Program-made: the position numbers and the translations under genes
Shown here: positions 1 through 5,773 of the stretch, in pieces
Layout of the letters: every line of letters begins with the position of its first letter
Position numbering within the stretch: the first letter of the stretch is position 1
The notes under the pieces: model-generated
Told to the model about the DNA's origin: nothing
Database searches by the model: none
Seen by the model: only the letters and a program-made list of their open reading frames with translations
From: Crocinitomix sp.
Lineage (GTDB): Bacteria > Bacteroidota > Bacteroidia > Flavobacteriales_D > Crocinitomicaceae
Assembly: GCA_020849935.1 (NCBI GenBank)
Contig: JADZFJ010000561.1
Location: forward strand, 1-5,773
Direction of reading: 5' to 3'
DNA: 5,773 bases

Positions 1-1
1 G

Positions 2-319
2 AATTATAATTTTACGATTGGGAAAGAGCATTTTTTTTCAAAAATTGGAAAAACTTTTGGGTTTAAAGACATCGAATTTGATAACCCCGAATTTGATAAA
101 ATTTTTATGCTTAAATCGGATGATGAATCACGCTTTAGAATATTGATGAATTATGAGCTTCAGAATGATTTAATGGAACTACATGTGCAGCTAAGAGGAA
201 ATATCGTTAACTCACCCGGTCAACTCGAATACACAATTTTAGGGGGCTTGGATAAAGAAGCGAGGGTAGAGGAATTGGAAAAGGTGGTGGCGTTTATGGT
301 AAAAATCCTGAATCGATAA
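2..319 (+). CDS. Hypothetical protein, C-terminal part (5' end outside window)
   Basis: The reading frame is open from the first full codon at position 2 to a TAA at 317-319, giving 105 residues with no stop. The protein therefore very likely begins upstream, and the ATG at 107 is internal rather than the start. Residues around 23-45 of the fragment (FKDIEFDNPEFDKIFMLKSD) contain an EFDK-F-(I/M)-K-SDDE type motif. I associate this pattern loosely with uncharacterised proteins in which a stretch ending 'N/G-PEFDK-F' precedes an 'SDDE' and a leucine-rich helix. The tail (EARVEELEKVVAFMVKILNR) looks helical and amphipathic. No membrane segment or catalytic motif is visible in this part. It is separated by 129 bases from the next plus-strand gene, which seems to have its own promoter. 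I do not recognise the family with confidence; coding status is likely, function unknown. Confidence 0.75.
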   Translation, partial: NYNFTIGKEHFFSKIGKTFGFKDIEFDNPEFDKIFMLKSDDESRFRILMNYELQNDLMELHVQLRGNIVNSPGQLEYTILGGLDKEARVEELEKVVAFMVKILNR

Positions 320-400
320 TTTCTTTGCCATTCGAGTTGGCATCACCCAAAAATCAGGCAATTATATCCAAGAATGGTCTAAATTTTATTGATTGATTTT

Positions 401-433
401 TTTGCAAAAAACACAATAAATTTCATACCTTTA
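401..433 (+). promoter_or_regulatory. Putative Bacteroidota-type promoter for the small lipoprotein gene
   Basis: TTTG at 401-404 is followed after 21 bases by TACCTTTA at 426-433, a 7/8 match to the Bacteroidota -7 element TAnnTTTG. The expected -33 TTTG lies at an acceptable spacing. Transcription would start near 438-441, leaving a leader of only about 10 bases before the ATG at 449. An overlapping alternative is TTG at 393-395 with TAAATTTC at 417-424, also 21 bases apart, giving a leader of about 19 bases. The surrounding gap (320-448) shows no other feature. The call rests on consensus matching only. Confidence 0.45.
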
Positions 434-448
434 GAGAAAGACATTTTT

Positions 449-643
449 ATGAAATCGATCACTAAATCAATCGTAGCTTTAAGTCTCTTAGCAGGTTTTT
501 TTTCTTGCACTAAAACCTATACCTGTGAATGTTTTACAAGTGGTAAAACGTATAGTTTAGAAAGCACATCTAAACAAGGTGCAATCACTGCCTGCAACGA
601 ATACGAGGTTGACATCTTTAATGGAAATTGCGAATTGCGGTAA
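449..643 (+). CDS. Small cysteine-rich lipoprotein (64 aa), function unknown
   Basis: I place the start at the ATG at 449. The upstream in-frame TTG at 389 would add 20 residues ahead of a complete signal peptide and would overlap the promoter-like elements. A purine-rich AGAGAAAG at 433-440 lies 8 bases before the ATG. The protein starts MKSITKSIVALSLLAGFFSC: a short basic N-terminus, a hydrophobic core and Cys20 after Ser. This is a relaxed lipobox of the kind seen in Bacteroidota, so cleavage by signal peptidase II and lipidation at Cys20 are expected. The mature part is about 45 residues and has four more cysteines, at 26, 28, 49 and 61 (Y-T-C-E-C, T-A-C-N, G-N-C-E), spaced to allow two disulfides in the periplasm or at the outer membrane. 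It resembles in style the many short Bacteroidota lipoproteins with a 'KTYTCxC' beginning, but I cannot name it. It converges with the glycosyltransferase gene, with only 8 bases between the two stop codons. Confidence 0.75.
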   Translation: MKSITKSIVALSLLAGFFSCTKTYTCECFTSGKTYSLESTSKQGAITACNEYEVDIFNGNCELR

Positions 644-654
644 AACGTGTTTTA
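641..654. terminator. Inverted repeat between convergent stop codons, possible weak bidirectional terminator
   Basis: TAAAAC (641-646) and GTTTTA (649-654) are exact inverted arms around GT. The left arm contains the lipoprotein stop codon (641-643) and the right arm contains the glycosyltransferase stop codon (652-654, read as TAA on the minus strand). The usable hairpin would be only about five, mostly A-T, pairs with a four-base loop, and no separate T-tract follows. It could mark where the two convergent transcripts end, but it may also be a by-product of two TAA stops lying close together. Confidence 0.25.
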
Positions 655-1722
655 ATTCATGGTTGTCTCCCATCTTTTTTCCGTAGTAACAGGAAATAAC
701 AACCGGATTAAATAAAATGGATACCAAATTTGGTGAACCATCAGAACGAAAATATGGGTGGGTTTTTGGAAAACAAAAGTGGTACTCGCTATGATTTCGG
801 CTAAAAATTTAATGGCTAGTGGAATTAGAAAAAGTGGTTCTACCCAAACCAATCCTAACGAAATTAACCCCGCAAATTGCACCGCAATCAATAAAATCAA
901 TGAAAAGCTTGTGGTAGGTTGTAAGAGTGAACCCATTTTACCAAACCATCGTTTTCGTTGTTGAACAATGGCATTTAAATTGGTTGGTGCATCTGTTTTT
1001 ACTGAAAGTCGCCAATTGGAATAGGCTAAAACTGATTTTTTTTCGCTTAACATGGCTTTTAATAAAAATAGATCGTCGCCCGAAGGAATTTCATAATCAG
1101 TGCGTTTTGGGTCTACTTCCAAAAAACTGGCTTTGGAAAAAATCAAATTTGGGCCATAGCAAAATACTGGATTTTTCATTGCTGCCGCACCAAATCCCAA
1201 GGTTTGCATGTACGCGAATTCAATGGAGGAAAGTTTTCCGATCCAAGTTTTAGAGCGCATTTGGACCGGTAATATCACCAAATCAGCTAAAGGTAACGTG
1301 GTTAAATAGGTTAAATATTTTTTTGAAAAGGAGATATCTGCATCCCAAGTTAAGATATGAGGATGCGCTGCTATTTTTACGCCTTCCAATAGCGCATGTT
1401 TTTTACCTTTTTTACCTTGATTTGGGATGAGTTGATGCAAAATTTTAAGTCGTTTCATCAATAAATCCACCGTTTTATCGGTTGAATGATCGTTGATAAA
1501 AAGGAGTTCAAAATTGGTGGAAGGTTTGACTTTATTGAGGGAACGAATAAGTTTGTTGATCCGTTTTTCTTCGTTGTGAAAAGGAATTAGGATGGTAATT
1601 TGATTAACTGAGTTTTGTTTTGGGATTTTATAATTGGTGCGGGTCAACAAAAATAGAACCACTGCGGTAAGAAATTGAAGGCAAACGATTGAAATACAGA
1701 TAAGAAGTAGTGTGTTCACCAT
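652..1722 (-). CDS. Membrane-anchored family 2 glycosyltransferase
   Basis: This 356-residue protein has the layout of an inner-membrane GT2 enzyme (GT-A fold) that transfers a sugar from a nucleotide donor to a lipid-linked or polymer acceptor. An N-terminal membrane helix spans residues about 4-26. The nucleotide-binding strand and loop (ITILIPFHNEE, 42-52) and a second strand (ELLFINDHSTD, 72-82) follow. The metal-binding DxD is Asp127-Ala-Asp129 (TWDADIS). The catalytic-base region is Gly215-Asp-Asp217. A QxxRW acceptor-site motif is present as Gln255-Arg-Lys-Arg258-Trp259. Three hydrophobic segments at about 272-292, 294-316 and 323-344 form a C-terminal membrane domain. QxxRW is typical of processive GT2 enzymes such as cellulose and hyaluronan synthases, but also occurs in ceramide-glucosyltransferase-like ones; donor and acceptor cannot be read here. 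It is the last gene of the minus-strand run, 8 bases after the MDR gene. The start gives a normal membrane N-terminus. Confidence 0.88.
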   Translation of the reverse strand: MVNTLLLICISIVCLQFLTAVVLFLLTRTNYKIPKQNSVNQITILIPFHNEEKRINKLIRSLNKVKPSTNFELLFINDHSTDKTVDLLMKRLKILHQLIPNQGKKGKKHALLEGVKIAAHPHILTWDADISFSKKYLTYLTTLPLADLVILPVQMRSKTWIGKLSSIEFAYMQTLGFGAAAMKNPVFCYGPNLIFSKASFLEVDPKRTDYEIPSGDDLFLLKAMLSEKKSVLAYSNWRLSVKTDAPTNLNAIVQQRKRWFGKMGSLLQPTTSFSLILLIAVQFAGLISLGLVWVEPLFLIPLAIKFLAEIIASTTFVFQKPTHIFVLMVHQIWYPFYLIRLLFPVTTEKRWETTMN

Positions 1723-1730
1723 TCAACGAT

Positions 1731-2750
1731 TTACCAATGAATACCAATTTTACCCTTCGAATTTCGGGACTCTAATAATTCGTGGGCTTTTCCTATTTCT
1801 TCGGCAGGGAAAATTTTCTCGACATGGGGCTTTAACTGTCCAGCTAAAACCATTTCAGTCACCATTTTTAAACACCTATTTAATGTTTTTGGACGGTTGT
1901 CCCCAATTTTTAGCATATTCACCCCCACAATTGATTTCGAACGCATCATGGTGCCGATTGGAATCACTAAGCCCATTTTACGAACAAAATTTAAGGTGGA
2001 GAAAATCCCCCAACGTGTACCCGATAAGGCGGCGCCTCCAAATAAAACCAATCTCCCGCCAGATCCTAACAAGGCAAAATCTTTTTTAAAGGTCTCACCA
2101 GCTATGGGATTAAATGTCACGTCTAAACGATCCGCTCCTAATGCTTTTTGCAAGGTTTCGGCATAGTTTTCTTTGCGATAATCAATCACCACATCTGCAC
2201 CTTGTTCGCGCATGTAGGTTAATTTATCTTCCGAACCTGCCGTCGCATAAACGGTGCATCCTTTTAATTTACATAATTGAATCAATGCTGTGCCAACTCC
2301 ACCGGCACCAGCATGAATCAATACCTTATCACCTTCAAATAAATTGGTGATTTCGTAGGCCATATAATAAGCGGTAACGTATTGTGTGGCGATACACAAA
2401 GCTGTGCCAACGTCTAAATCTCCAATTTCTACAAAACCTAATTCTGGGGTAACGACATATTCGGCATAGCCGCCAAATCGCGTAAAAGCAACTACCCTTT
2501 TACCTATATAATCGGAAGAAAGCTCTTTGCCAACCGCATCAATAATTCCAACTACTTCGTAACCCAATACGGAGGGAATTGGTGGTGCTTCGCGGTATCG
2601 CCCATTGCGTGCCATGACATCGGCATAATTTAATCCAAAAGCTTCTACCTTGATTCGAACTTCATGGTCACCTGGCGTCAACAACGGAGTTTCTCGAATT
2701 TCAAATGCTTGATTGGCGGCACCATTTTTAATCAAATAAATTGCTTTCAT
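1731..2750 (-). CDS. Zinc-independent MDR oxidoreductase, quinone-reductase/VAT-1-like
   Basis: The 339-residue product is a full-length medium-chain dehydrogenase/reductase, a cytosolic NADPH-dependent enzyme class that reduces quinones or activated alkenes. The N-terminal GroES-like domain (about 1-125) has the family pattern GLNYADVMARNGRY (39-52), followed by a PSVLGYEVVG segment (59-68). The Rossmann domain starts at VLIHAGAGGVGTALIQL (143-159), with the dinucleotide-binding GAGGVG at 148-153, and continues through ATAGSEDK (169-176). The segment ending GRLVLFGG (232-239) is the usual later strand. The cysteine and histidine ligands of zinc alcohol dehydrogenases are absent, as expected for this branch. 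The MMRSKSIVGVNML stretch (268-280) resembles the substrate-domain segment of VAT-1 homologues, so I favour that branch over classic QorA. The substrate cannot be inferred. It lies 8 bases after rsmI and 8 bases before the glycosyltransferase gene; an AAGAG just upstream of the ATG may be a weak ribosome binding site. Confidence 0.9.
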   Translation of the reverse strand: MKAIYLIKNGAANQAFEIRETPLLTPGDHEVRIKVEAFGLNYADVMARNGRYREAPPIPSVLGYEVVGIIDAVGKELSSDYIGKRVVAFTRFGGYAEYVVTPELGFVEIGDLDVGTALCIATQYVTAYYMAYEITNLFEGDKVLIHAGAGGVGTALIQLCKLKGCTVYATAGSEDKLTYMREQGADVVIDYRKENYAETLQKALGADRLDVTFNPIAGETFKKDFALLGSGGRLVLFGGAALSGTRWGIFSTLNFVRKMGLVIPIGTMMRSKSIVGVNMLKIGDNRPKTLNRCLKMVTEMVLAGQLKPHVEKIFPAEEIGKAHELLESRNSKGKIGIHW

Positions 2751-2758
2751 CTCTTGGA

Positions 2759-3433
2759 TTAATTGGATTTTCCCTCAATCACCACCACAAATTCACCTTT
2801 AATTGGATGATTGGTAAAATGGGCATGTAATTCGGCTGCTGTACCTCGCACAGTTTCTTCAAACTTTTTAGAAATTTCTCGTGAAATTGAAATTTTACGG
2901 TTGGGCTCAAAATGTTCTTGAAATTGCGCCAAGGCTTTTAAAATTCGATGAGGTGATTCGTATAAAACCACCGTCCGTTCTTCTTGAGCAATTTGTAAAA
3001 TTCGGGTTTGACGTCCTTTTTTTGTTGGCAAAAATCCTTCGTACACAAATTTTTCACAGGGAAAACCAGAATTTACAAGGGCAGGCACAAAAGCCGTTGC
3101 ACCTGGCAGACAATCTACTTCAATTCCTTTTTGAACGCAGGCACGAACAAGCAAATAACCTGGATCAGAAATAGCAGGCGTTCCTGCATCAGAAACCAAG
3201 GCGTAATTTTTCCCTTCTTCTATTTCATTGACAATCCGATCGACAGTTTTGTGTTCGTTATTTAAATGGTGTGGAATTAATTTGTTCGAAATCTCATATT
3301 TCTGAAAAAGATGCATGGTTGTACGGGTGTCTTCGGCCAAGACGGCATCCACTTCTTTTAAAATTCGGATCGCCCTAAAAGTCATGTCCTCTAGGTTTCC
3401 AATGGGGGTTGGTACTAAATATAATTTGCCCAT
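2759..3433 (-). CDS. rsmI: 16S rRNA (cytidine(1402)-2'-O)-methyltransferase RsmI
   Basis: RsmI uses S-adenosylmethionine to 2'-O-methylate C1402 in the decoding centre of 16S rRNA, working with RsmH (N4 methylation of the same base) on the 30S subunit. The 224-residue protein shows the tetrapyrrole-methylase fold motifs in order: LVPTPIGNLEDMT (6-18), AEDTR (33-37), the SAM-site loop VSDAGTPAISDPG (80-92), LPGATA (109-114), YEGFLP (131-136), YESPHR (158-163), SREISKKFEE (184-193) and KGEFVVVIEG (212-221). E. coli RsmI is 286 residues; this one stops right after the methylase domain and lacks the C-terminal extension. I believe this is common in Bacteroidota, so I do not read it as truncation. 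Its ATG overlaps the cyclotransferase stop by one base (TAATG), which suggests translational coupling by re-initiation. Confidence 0.96.
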   Translation of the reverse strand: MGKLYLVPTPIGNLEDMTFRAIRILKEVDAVLAEDTRTTMHLFQKYEISNKLIPHHLNNEHKTVDRIVNEIEEGKNYALVSDAGTPAISDPGYLLVRACVQKGIEVDCLPGATAFVPALVNSGFPCEKFVYEGFLPTKKGRQTRILQIAQEERTVVLYESPHRILKALAQFQEHFEPNRKISISREISKKFEETVRGTAAELHAHFTNHPIKGEFVVVIEGKSN

Positions 3434-4512
3434 TAGTTCAACCTAACTTCGTATAATTTCGACCACCACTTTCCAGTTAAGTAGATTTTTTTTGTTTCAG
3501 GATGATAAGCAATCCCATTTAAAACATCATTTCCCGGCTCTTTTGAATCCAACATTAAAGTCGTACAATCTATATAACTTAACACTTTTCCAGTTGCTGT
3601 GTCGACTTCAACAAGACGCGTGTCGGTGTATAAATTCGCAAATAATTTACCGTTGATTAATTCAAGTTCATTTAACAAATCCACATTCGATTCATTGTCG
3701 TACACCGTAATTTTTTTCACTTCGGCAAATGTTTTTGGATCGCGCCAAACAATTTCATCTGAACCATTTGACATCATTAAATACTTGCCATCGTTGCATA
3801 ATCCCCAACCTTCGCCAATATAGGTAAAGGTTTTGATGAGTTTAAAATTCATATCATACACGTAACACAACTCCGATTTATAAGTGATTTGATAAATAGT
3901 ATCGTTTAAAATGGTGATTCCTTCTCCAAAAACAGATCCTTCTAAAGCATGCTCTCTGATTTTCATTCCACTGGTCAAATCTACTTCTGCTAAAACGGAT
4001 TGATTGTATTGTCCCGTACCTTCAAATAATTTGCCTTTATAAAATTCTAACCCTTGCGTATAGGATGTTTTTGCGTGGGCAAATGTTTTTACAATTTCGG
4101 CCTTTCTTTCGATTGGTGTTATGTCTGAAAAGAAAATCACTTTGCGACTTTCTTGGGCGATTTCCCCTTTAGCATTTTTATACTTGATGGTGATGTTGGT
4201 AGGTCCTACTTGTGAATTTGTTGTGGTTGGAATCGTTATCGTCTGGGCAGAAATAGGGAGATTTTGTGCAAAAACAGAATCATTCACATAAACAGAAAGT
4301 TCTGAAATTCCTTCTGTGTTATTAACGCCAATTTGTAATAAAATGGAATCGCCAACTACGTATTGTTGCTCATTCATGGGTGCGGTAATTTGCACAGGAA
4401 TTGGAGGAGTGGTCACGATAATATCTTCTGGATCTTCCGAATCGCCCTTACAACCAATCAAAACGACCGACACTAAAATACTGAGCGCGCCAAGTTTAAT
4501 AATCTTTTTCAT
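3433..4512 (-). CDS. Glutaminyl-peptide cyclotransferase (plant/bacterial type), lipoprotein
   Basis: Enzymes of this family convert N-terminal glutamine of peptides or proteins into pyroglutamate, releasing ammonia. The 359-residue precursor starts MKKIIKLGALSILVSVVLIGC, a lipoprotein signal peptide with lipobox LIG-Cys21, so it acts outside the cytoplasm. Cys21 is followed by Lys and then an acidic stretch (D24, E26, D27, E29, D30). Residues about 40-128 look like a beta-rich Ig-like domain (VGDSILLQIGV, ISELSVYVND). The rest is the five-bladed-propeller cyclase domain, with family motifs SYTQGLEFYKGKLFEGTG (150-167), FGEGIT (195-200), GEGWGLCNDGKYLMMSNGSD (233-252), LNELELINGKLFANLY (280-295), NDVLNGIAYHPET (328-340) and LTGKWWSKLYEV (345-356). 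The ATG at 4512 lies 3 bases after the regulator stop; another ATG at 4516-4514 is out of frame. Classic bacterial homologues are shorter, so the Ig-like module is an added domain. Confidence 0.9.
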   Translation of the reverse strand: MKKIIKLGALSILVSVVLIGCKGDSEDPEDIIVTTPPIPVQITAPMNEQQYVVGDSILLQIGVNNTEGISELSVYVNDSVFAQNLPISAQTITIPTTTNSQVGPTNITIKYKNAKGEIAQESRKVIFFSDITPIERKAEIVKTFAHAKTSYTQGLEFYKGKLFEGTGQYNQSVLAEVDLTSGMKIREHALEGSVFGEGITILNDTIYQITYKSELCYVYDMNFKLIKTFTYIGEGWGLCNDGKYLMMSNGSDEIVWRDPKTFAEVKKITVYDNESNVDLLNELELINGKLFANLYTDTRLVEVDTATGKVLSYIDCTTLMLDSKEPGNDVLNGIAYHPETKKIYLTGKWWSKLYEVRLN

Positions 4513-4515
4513 TCA

Positions 4516-5241
4516 TTAAAATTTTTGGATCATGTCCATTAATACTTGTTTTTTTCGGGTAGATACAGGAATTTTAGTCCCATCTTTCAGAAAAATATAA
4601 CCATCCGATTTGGTAAATCCCTTAATAAATTTCACATTGATTAAATGCGATTGATGTACACGAATAAAATCATGATCGGAAAGTAACTGATCAAATTCTT
4701 TTAGGGTTTTGGTGACCAATAATTTGGTGTCATCGGTAAAATAAAACATGGTATAATTCACCGATGATTCGCAACGAACAATTTCCGCTACTTGAACAAT
4801 GTGAATTTTATCCAAGGTGTTTAAAGCGATTCGTTTTGGATGATTTAAATTCTCTTTTAACAAACTAATTCGTTCACTGGCTTTTTCCTGGTGTTCAACC
4901 CGATTCACCGCCTCCATTAATTCGTCTGGATCGATTGGTTTGAGTAAATAATCAACCGCGCTGAATTTAAAAGCCTTGAGGGCATATTCATCCGAAGCCG
5001 TTGTAAAAATTAGTTTGAAATTTTTTATGGGTAAGATTTCTAACAAATCAAACCCCGAACCATCGTTCATTTGGATGTCCAAAAAAACTAAATCTGGTTT
5101 TAATTCGTTGATACATTTTGCACCCGTCACCACCCCTTCTGCTTCACCAACCACTTCAATACTTGGGCAATAATTTTCTAAGTCGGATTTTAAAACCGCA
5201 CGTGCTTCAGCAATGTCGTCAATAATGATGGCGCGAATCAT
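4516..5241 (-). CDS. LytTR-family response regulator transcription factor
   Basis: This 241-residue two-component regulator has an N-terminal receiver domain (about 1-118) and a C-terminal LytTR DNA-binding domain (about 137-238), as in LytR, AgrA and AlgR. The receiver site is complete: acidic pair Asp8-Asp9 (IIIDDIAEAR), phospho-acceptor Asp55 in LVFLDIQMNDGSGFD, switch Thr81 in FTTASDEYA, and Lys101 in YLLKPID. The LytTR half shows IVRCESSVNYTMFYF (154-168), KTLKEFDQLL (178-187), FIRVHQSHLINVKFI (192-206) and a terminal GTKIPVSTRKK (221-231) that fits the family. It should be phosphorylated by a LytS-like membrane histidine kinase, but none is encoded in this window. Its ATG overlaps the YtxJ-like gene stop in ATGA (4-base overlap), and the cyclotransferase follows after 3 bases. 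Its targets are unknown. Confidence 0.95.
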   Translation of the reverse strand: MIRAIIIDDIAEARAVLKSDLENYCPSIEVVGEAEGVVTGAKCINELKPDLVFLDIQMNDGSGFDLLEILPIKNFKLIFTTASDEYALKAFKFSAVDYLLKPIDPDELMEAVNRVEHQEKASERISLLKENLNHPKRIALNTLDKIHIVQVAEIVRCESSVNYTMFYFTDDTKLLVTKTLKEFDQLLSDHDFIRVHQSHLINVKFIKGFTKSDGYIFLKDGTKIPVSTRKKQVLMDMIQKF

Positions 5242-5617
5242 AAGTTGCGTTTTATATCGCGTGGATCGATTTCATTGTGCGTCACACTGTACACACATTT
5301 TCCATCCTTCACAATTAATACTTGTGGCGATTCGTGGATGACAGATAAATCTGCAGCGATTAGATTGGATAAATGACGATACGCAATTAAATCCAAATAA
5401 ACAGGTAAAGCCGCTTCTTCAGAAATATCCCACTGACTTTCGATGCGATGTAAAGCCATGGCACTGATTGAACAGCGGGTGCTGTGTTTGAAGAAAACGA
5501 TTGGTTTATCAAAAGATTCTTTCCGAATCAATCGGGTAAGCGTTTCTTCATCCTTGAGCGGAAACCATTTTATTTTGGGAACCTTTTCTTCCCTATTTTT
5601 AAATCCAAAAAGTCCCA

Positions 5618-5618
<1 letters not shown>
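5238..5618 (-). CDS. ytxJ: Bacillithiol-system redox protein, YtxJ-like
   Basis: The 126-residue protein matches the YtxJ family (thioredoxin-like fold, DUF2847). These are proposed monothiol bacilliredoxin-type proteins that remove bacillithiol from protein cysteines in the cytosol. The core strand and active site read PIVFFKHSTRCSISAMAL (39-56), with the candidate nucleophile Cys49 in T-R-C-S-I-S where the Bacillus protein has T-C-P-I-S. The thioredoxin-fold cis-proline is Pro98 in ESPQVLIVKDG (96-106), and the preceding VYLDLIAYR (73-81) is the expected second strand. A further Cys108 lies in DGKCVY, outside the active site. There is no signal peptide. The ATG overlaps the pheS stop by one base (TAATG), and the end overlaps the response regulator start by four. 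The function rests on family resemblance; no bacillithiol synthesis gene (bshA, bshB or bshC) is in the window to confirm the thiol. Confidence 0.88.

Positions 5619-5773
<155 letters not shown>

Noticed and set aside
326..342. Hairpin TGCCA-N7-TGGCA after the first plus-strand gene, considered as a terminator
   Set aside because: The stem is only five pairs and no T-tract follows, so it does not support an intrinsic terminator.
389..448. N-terminal extension of the small lipoprotein from a TTG at 389
   Set aside because: It would put 20 residues before a complete signal peptide and cover the promoter-like elements; the ATG at 449 fits much better.
927..1253. Plus-strand open frame of 108 codons opposite the glycosyltransferase gene
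   Set aside because: It lies wholly antisense to a gene with intact GT2 motifs, has no recognisable domain and reads as a low-quality shadow frame.
1712..2089. Plus-strand open frame of 125 codons opposite the MDR gene
   Set aside because: It is antisense to a full-length, well-conserved MDR protein and its translation shows no domain or plausible start context.
2881..3265. Two overlapping plus-strand open frames opposite rsmI
   Set aside because: They overlap each other and lie antisense to an rsmI gene with every family motif intact.
2935..3367. Repeated 13-base string CTTTTAAAATTCG at 2935-2947 and 3355-3367
   Set aside because: Both copies are inside rsmI and encode the peptide R-I-L-K in frame; this looks like chance plus AT-rich codon use, not a repeat element.
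2759..3433. rsmI considered as truncated because it is about 60 residues shorter than the E. coli protein
   Set aside because: All methylase-domain motifs are present up to the final KGEFVVVIEG segment, and only the C-terminal extension is lacking, which I take as normal for this lineage.

Overview
This is an AT-rich, gene-dense fragment of a bacterial chromosome that looks like Bacteroidota, probably a Flavobacteriales-type lineage. The clues are a YtxJ-type bacillithiol-system protein, a LytTR-family response regulator, an RsmI without its C-terminal extension, two small-signal-peptide lipoproteins, almost no Shine-Dalgarno signal at most starts, and a TTTG/TAnnTTTG-like promoter. The assignment below phylum is a guess from gene style, not from a marker gene.

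Layout: positions 2-319 (+) hold the C-terminal 105 codons of an unrecognised protein. A 129-base gap (320-448) follows, carrying a plausible Bacteroidota promoter for a 64-residue cysteine-rich lipoprotein (449-643, +). This gene converges on a long minus-strand run that fills the rest of the window. In transcription order the run is: pheS 3' end (5618-5773, start outside the window), a YtxJ-like protein (5238-5618), a LytTR response regulator (4516-5241), a glutaminyl-peptide cyclotransferase lipoprotein (3433-4512), rsmI (2759-3433), a zinc-independent quinone-reductase-like MDR enzyme (1731-2750) and a membrane family 2 glycosyltransferase (652-1722).

The seven minus-strand genes are packed with junctions of -1, -4, +3, -1, +8 and +8 bases. 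They are therefore probably one transcript, with translational coupling at several joints. The operon is functionally mixed: translation (pheS, rsmI), thiol redox (ytxJ), signalling (LytTR regulator), envelope peptide modification (cyclotransferase), redox (MDR) and envelope glycan synthesis (glycosyltransferase). No obvious single pathway links them.

I see no tRNA, rRNA, CRISPR array, insertion sequence or phage gene. I found no convincing undescribed system. The items most worth a second look are the orphan LytTR regulator tightly coupled to a redox protein and a cyclotransferase, the possible surface export of that cyclotransferase, and the small cysteine-rich lipoprotein.
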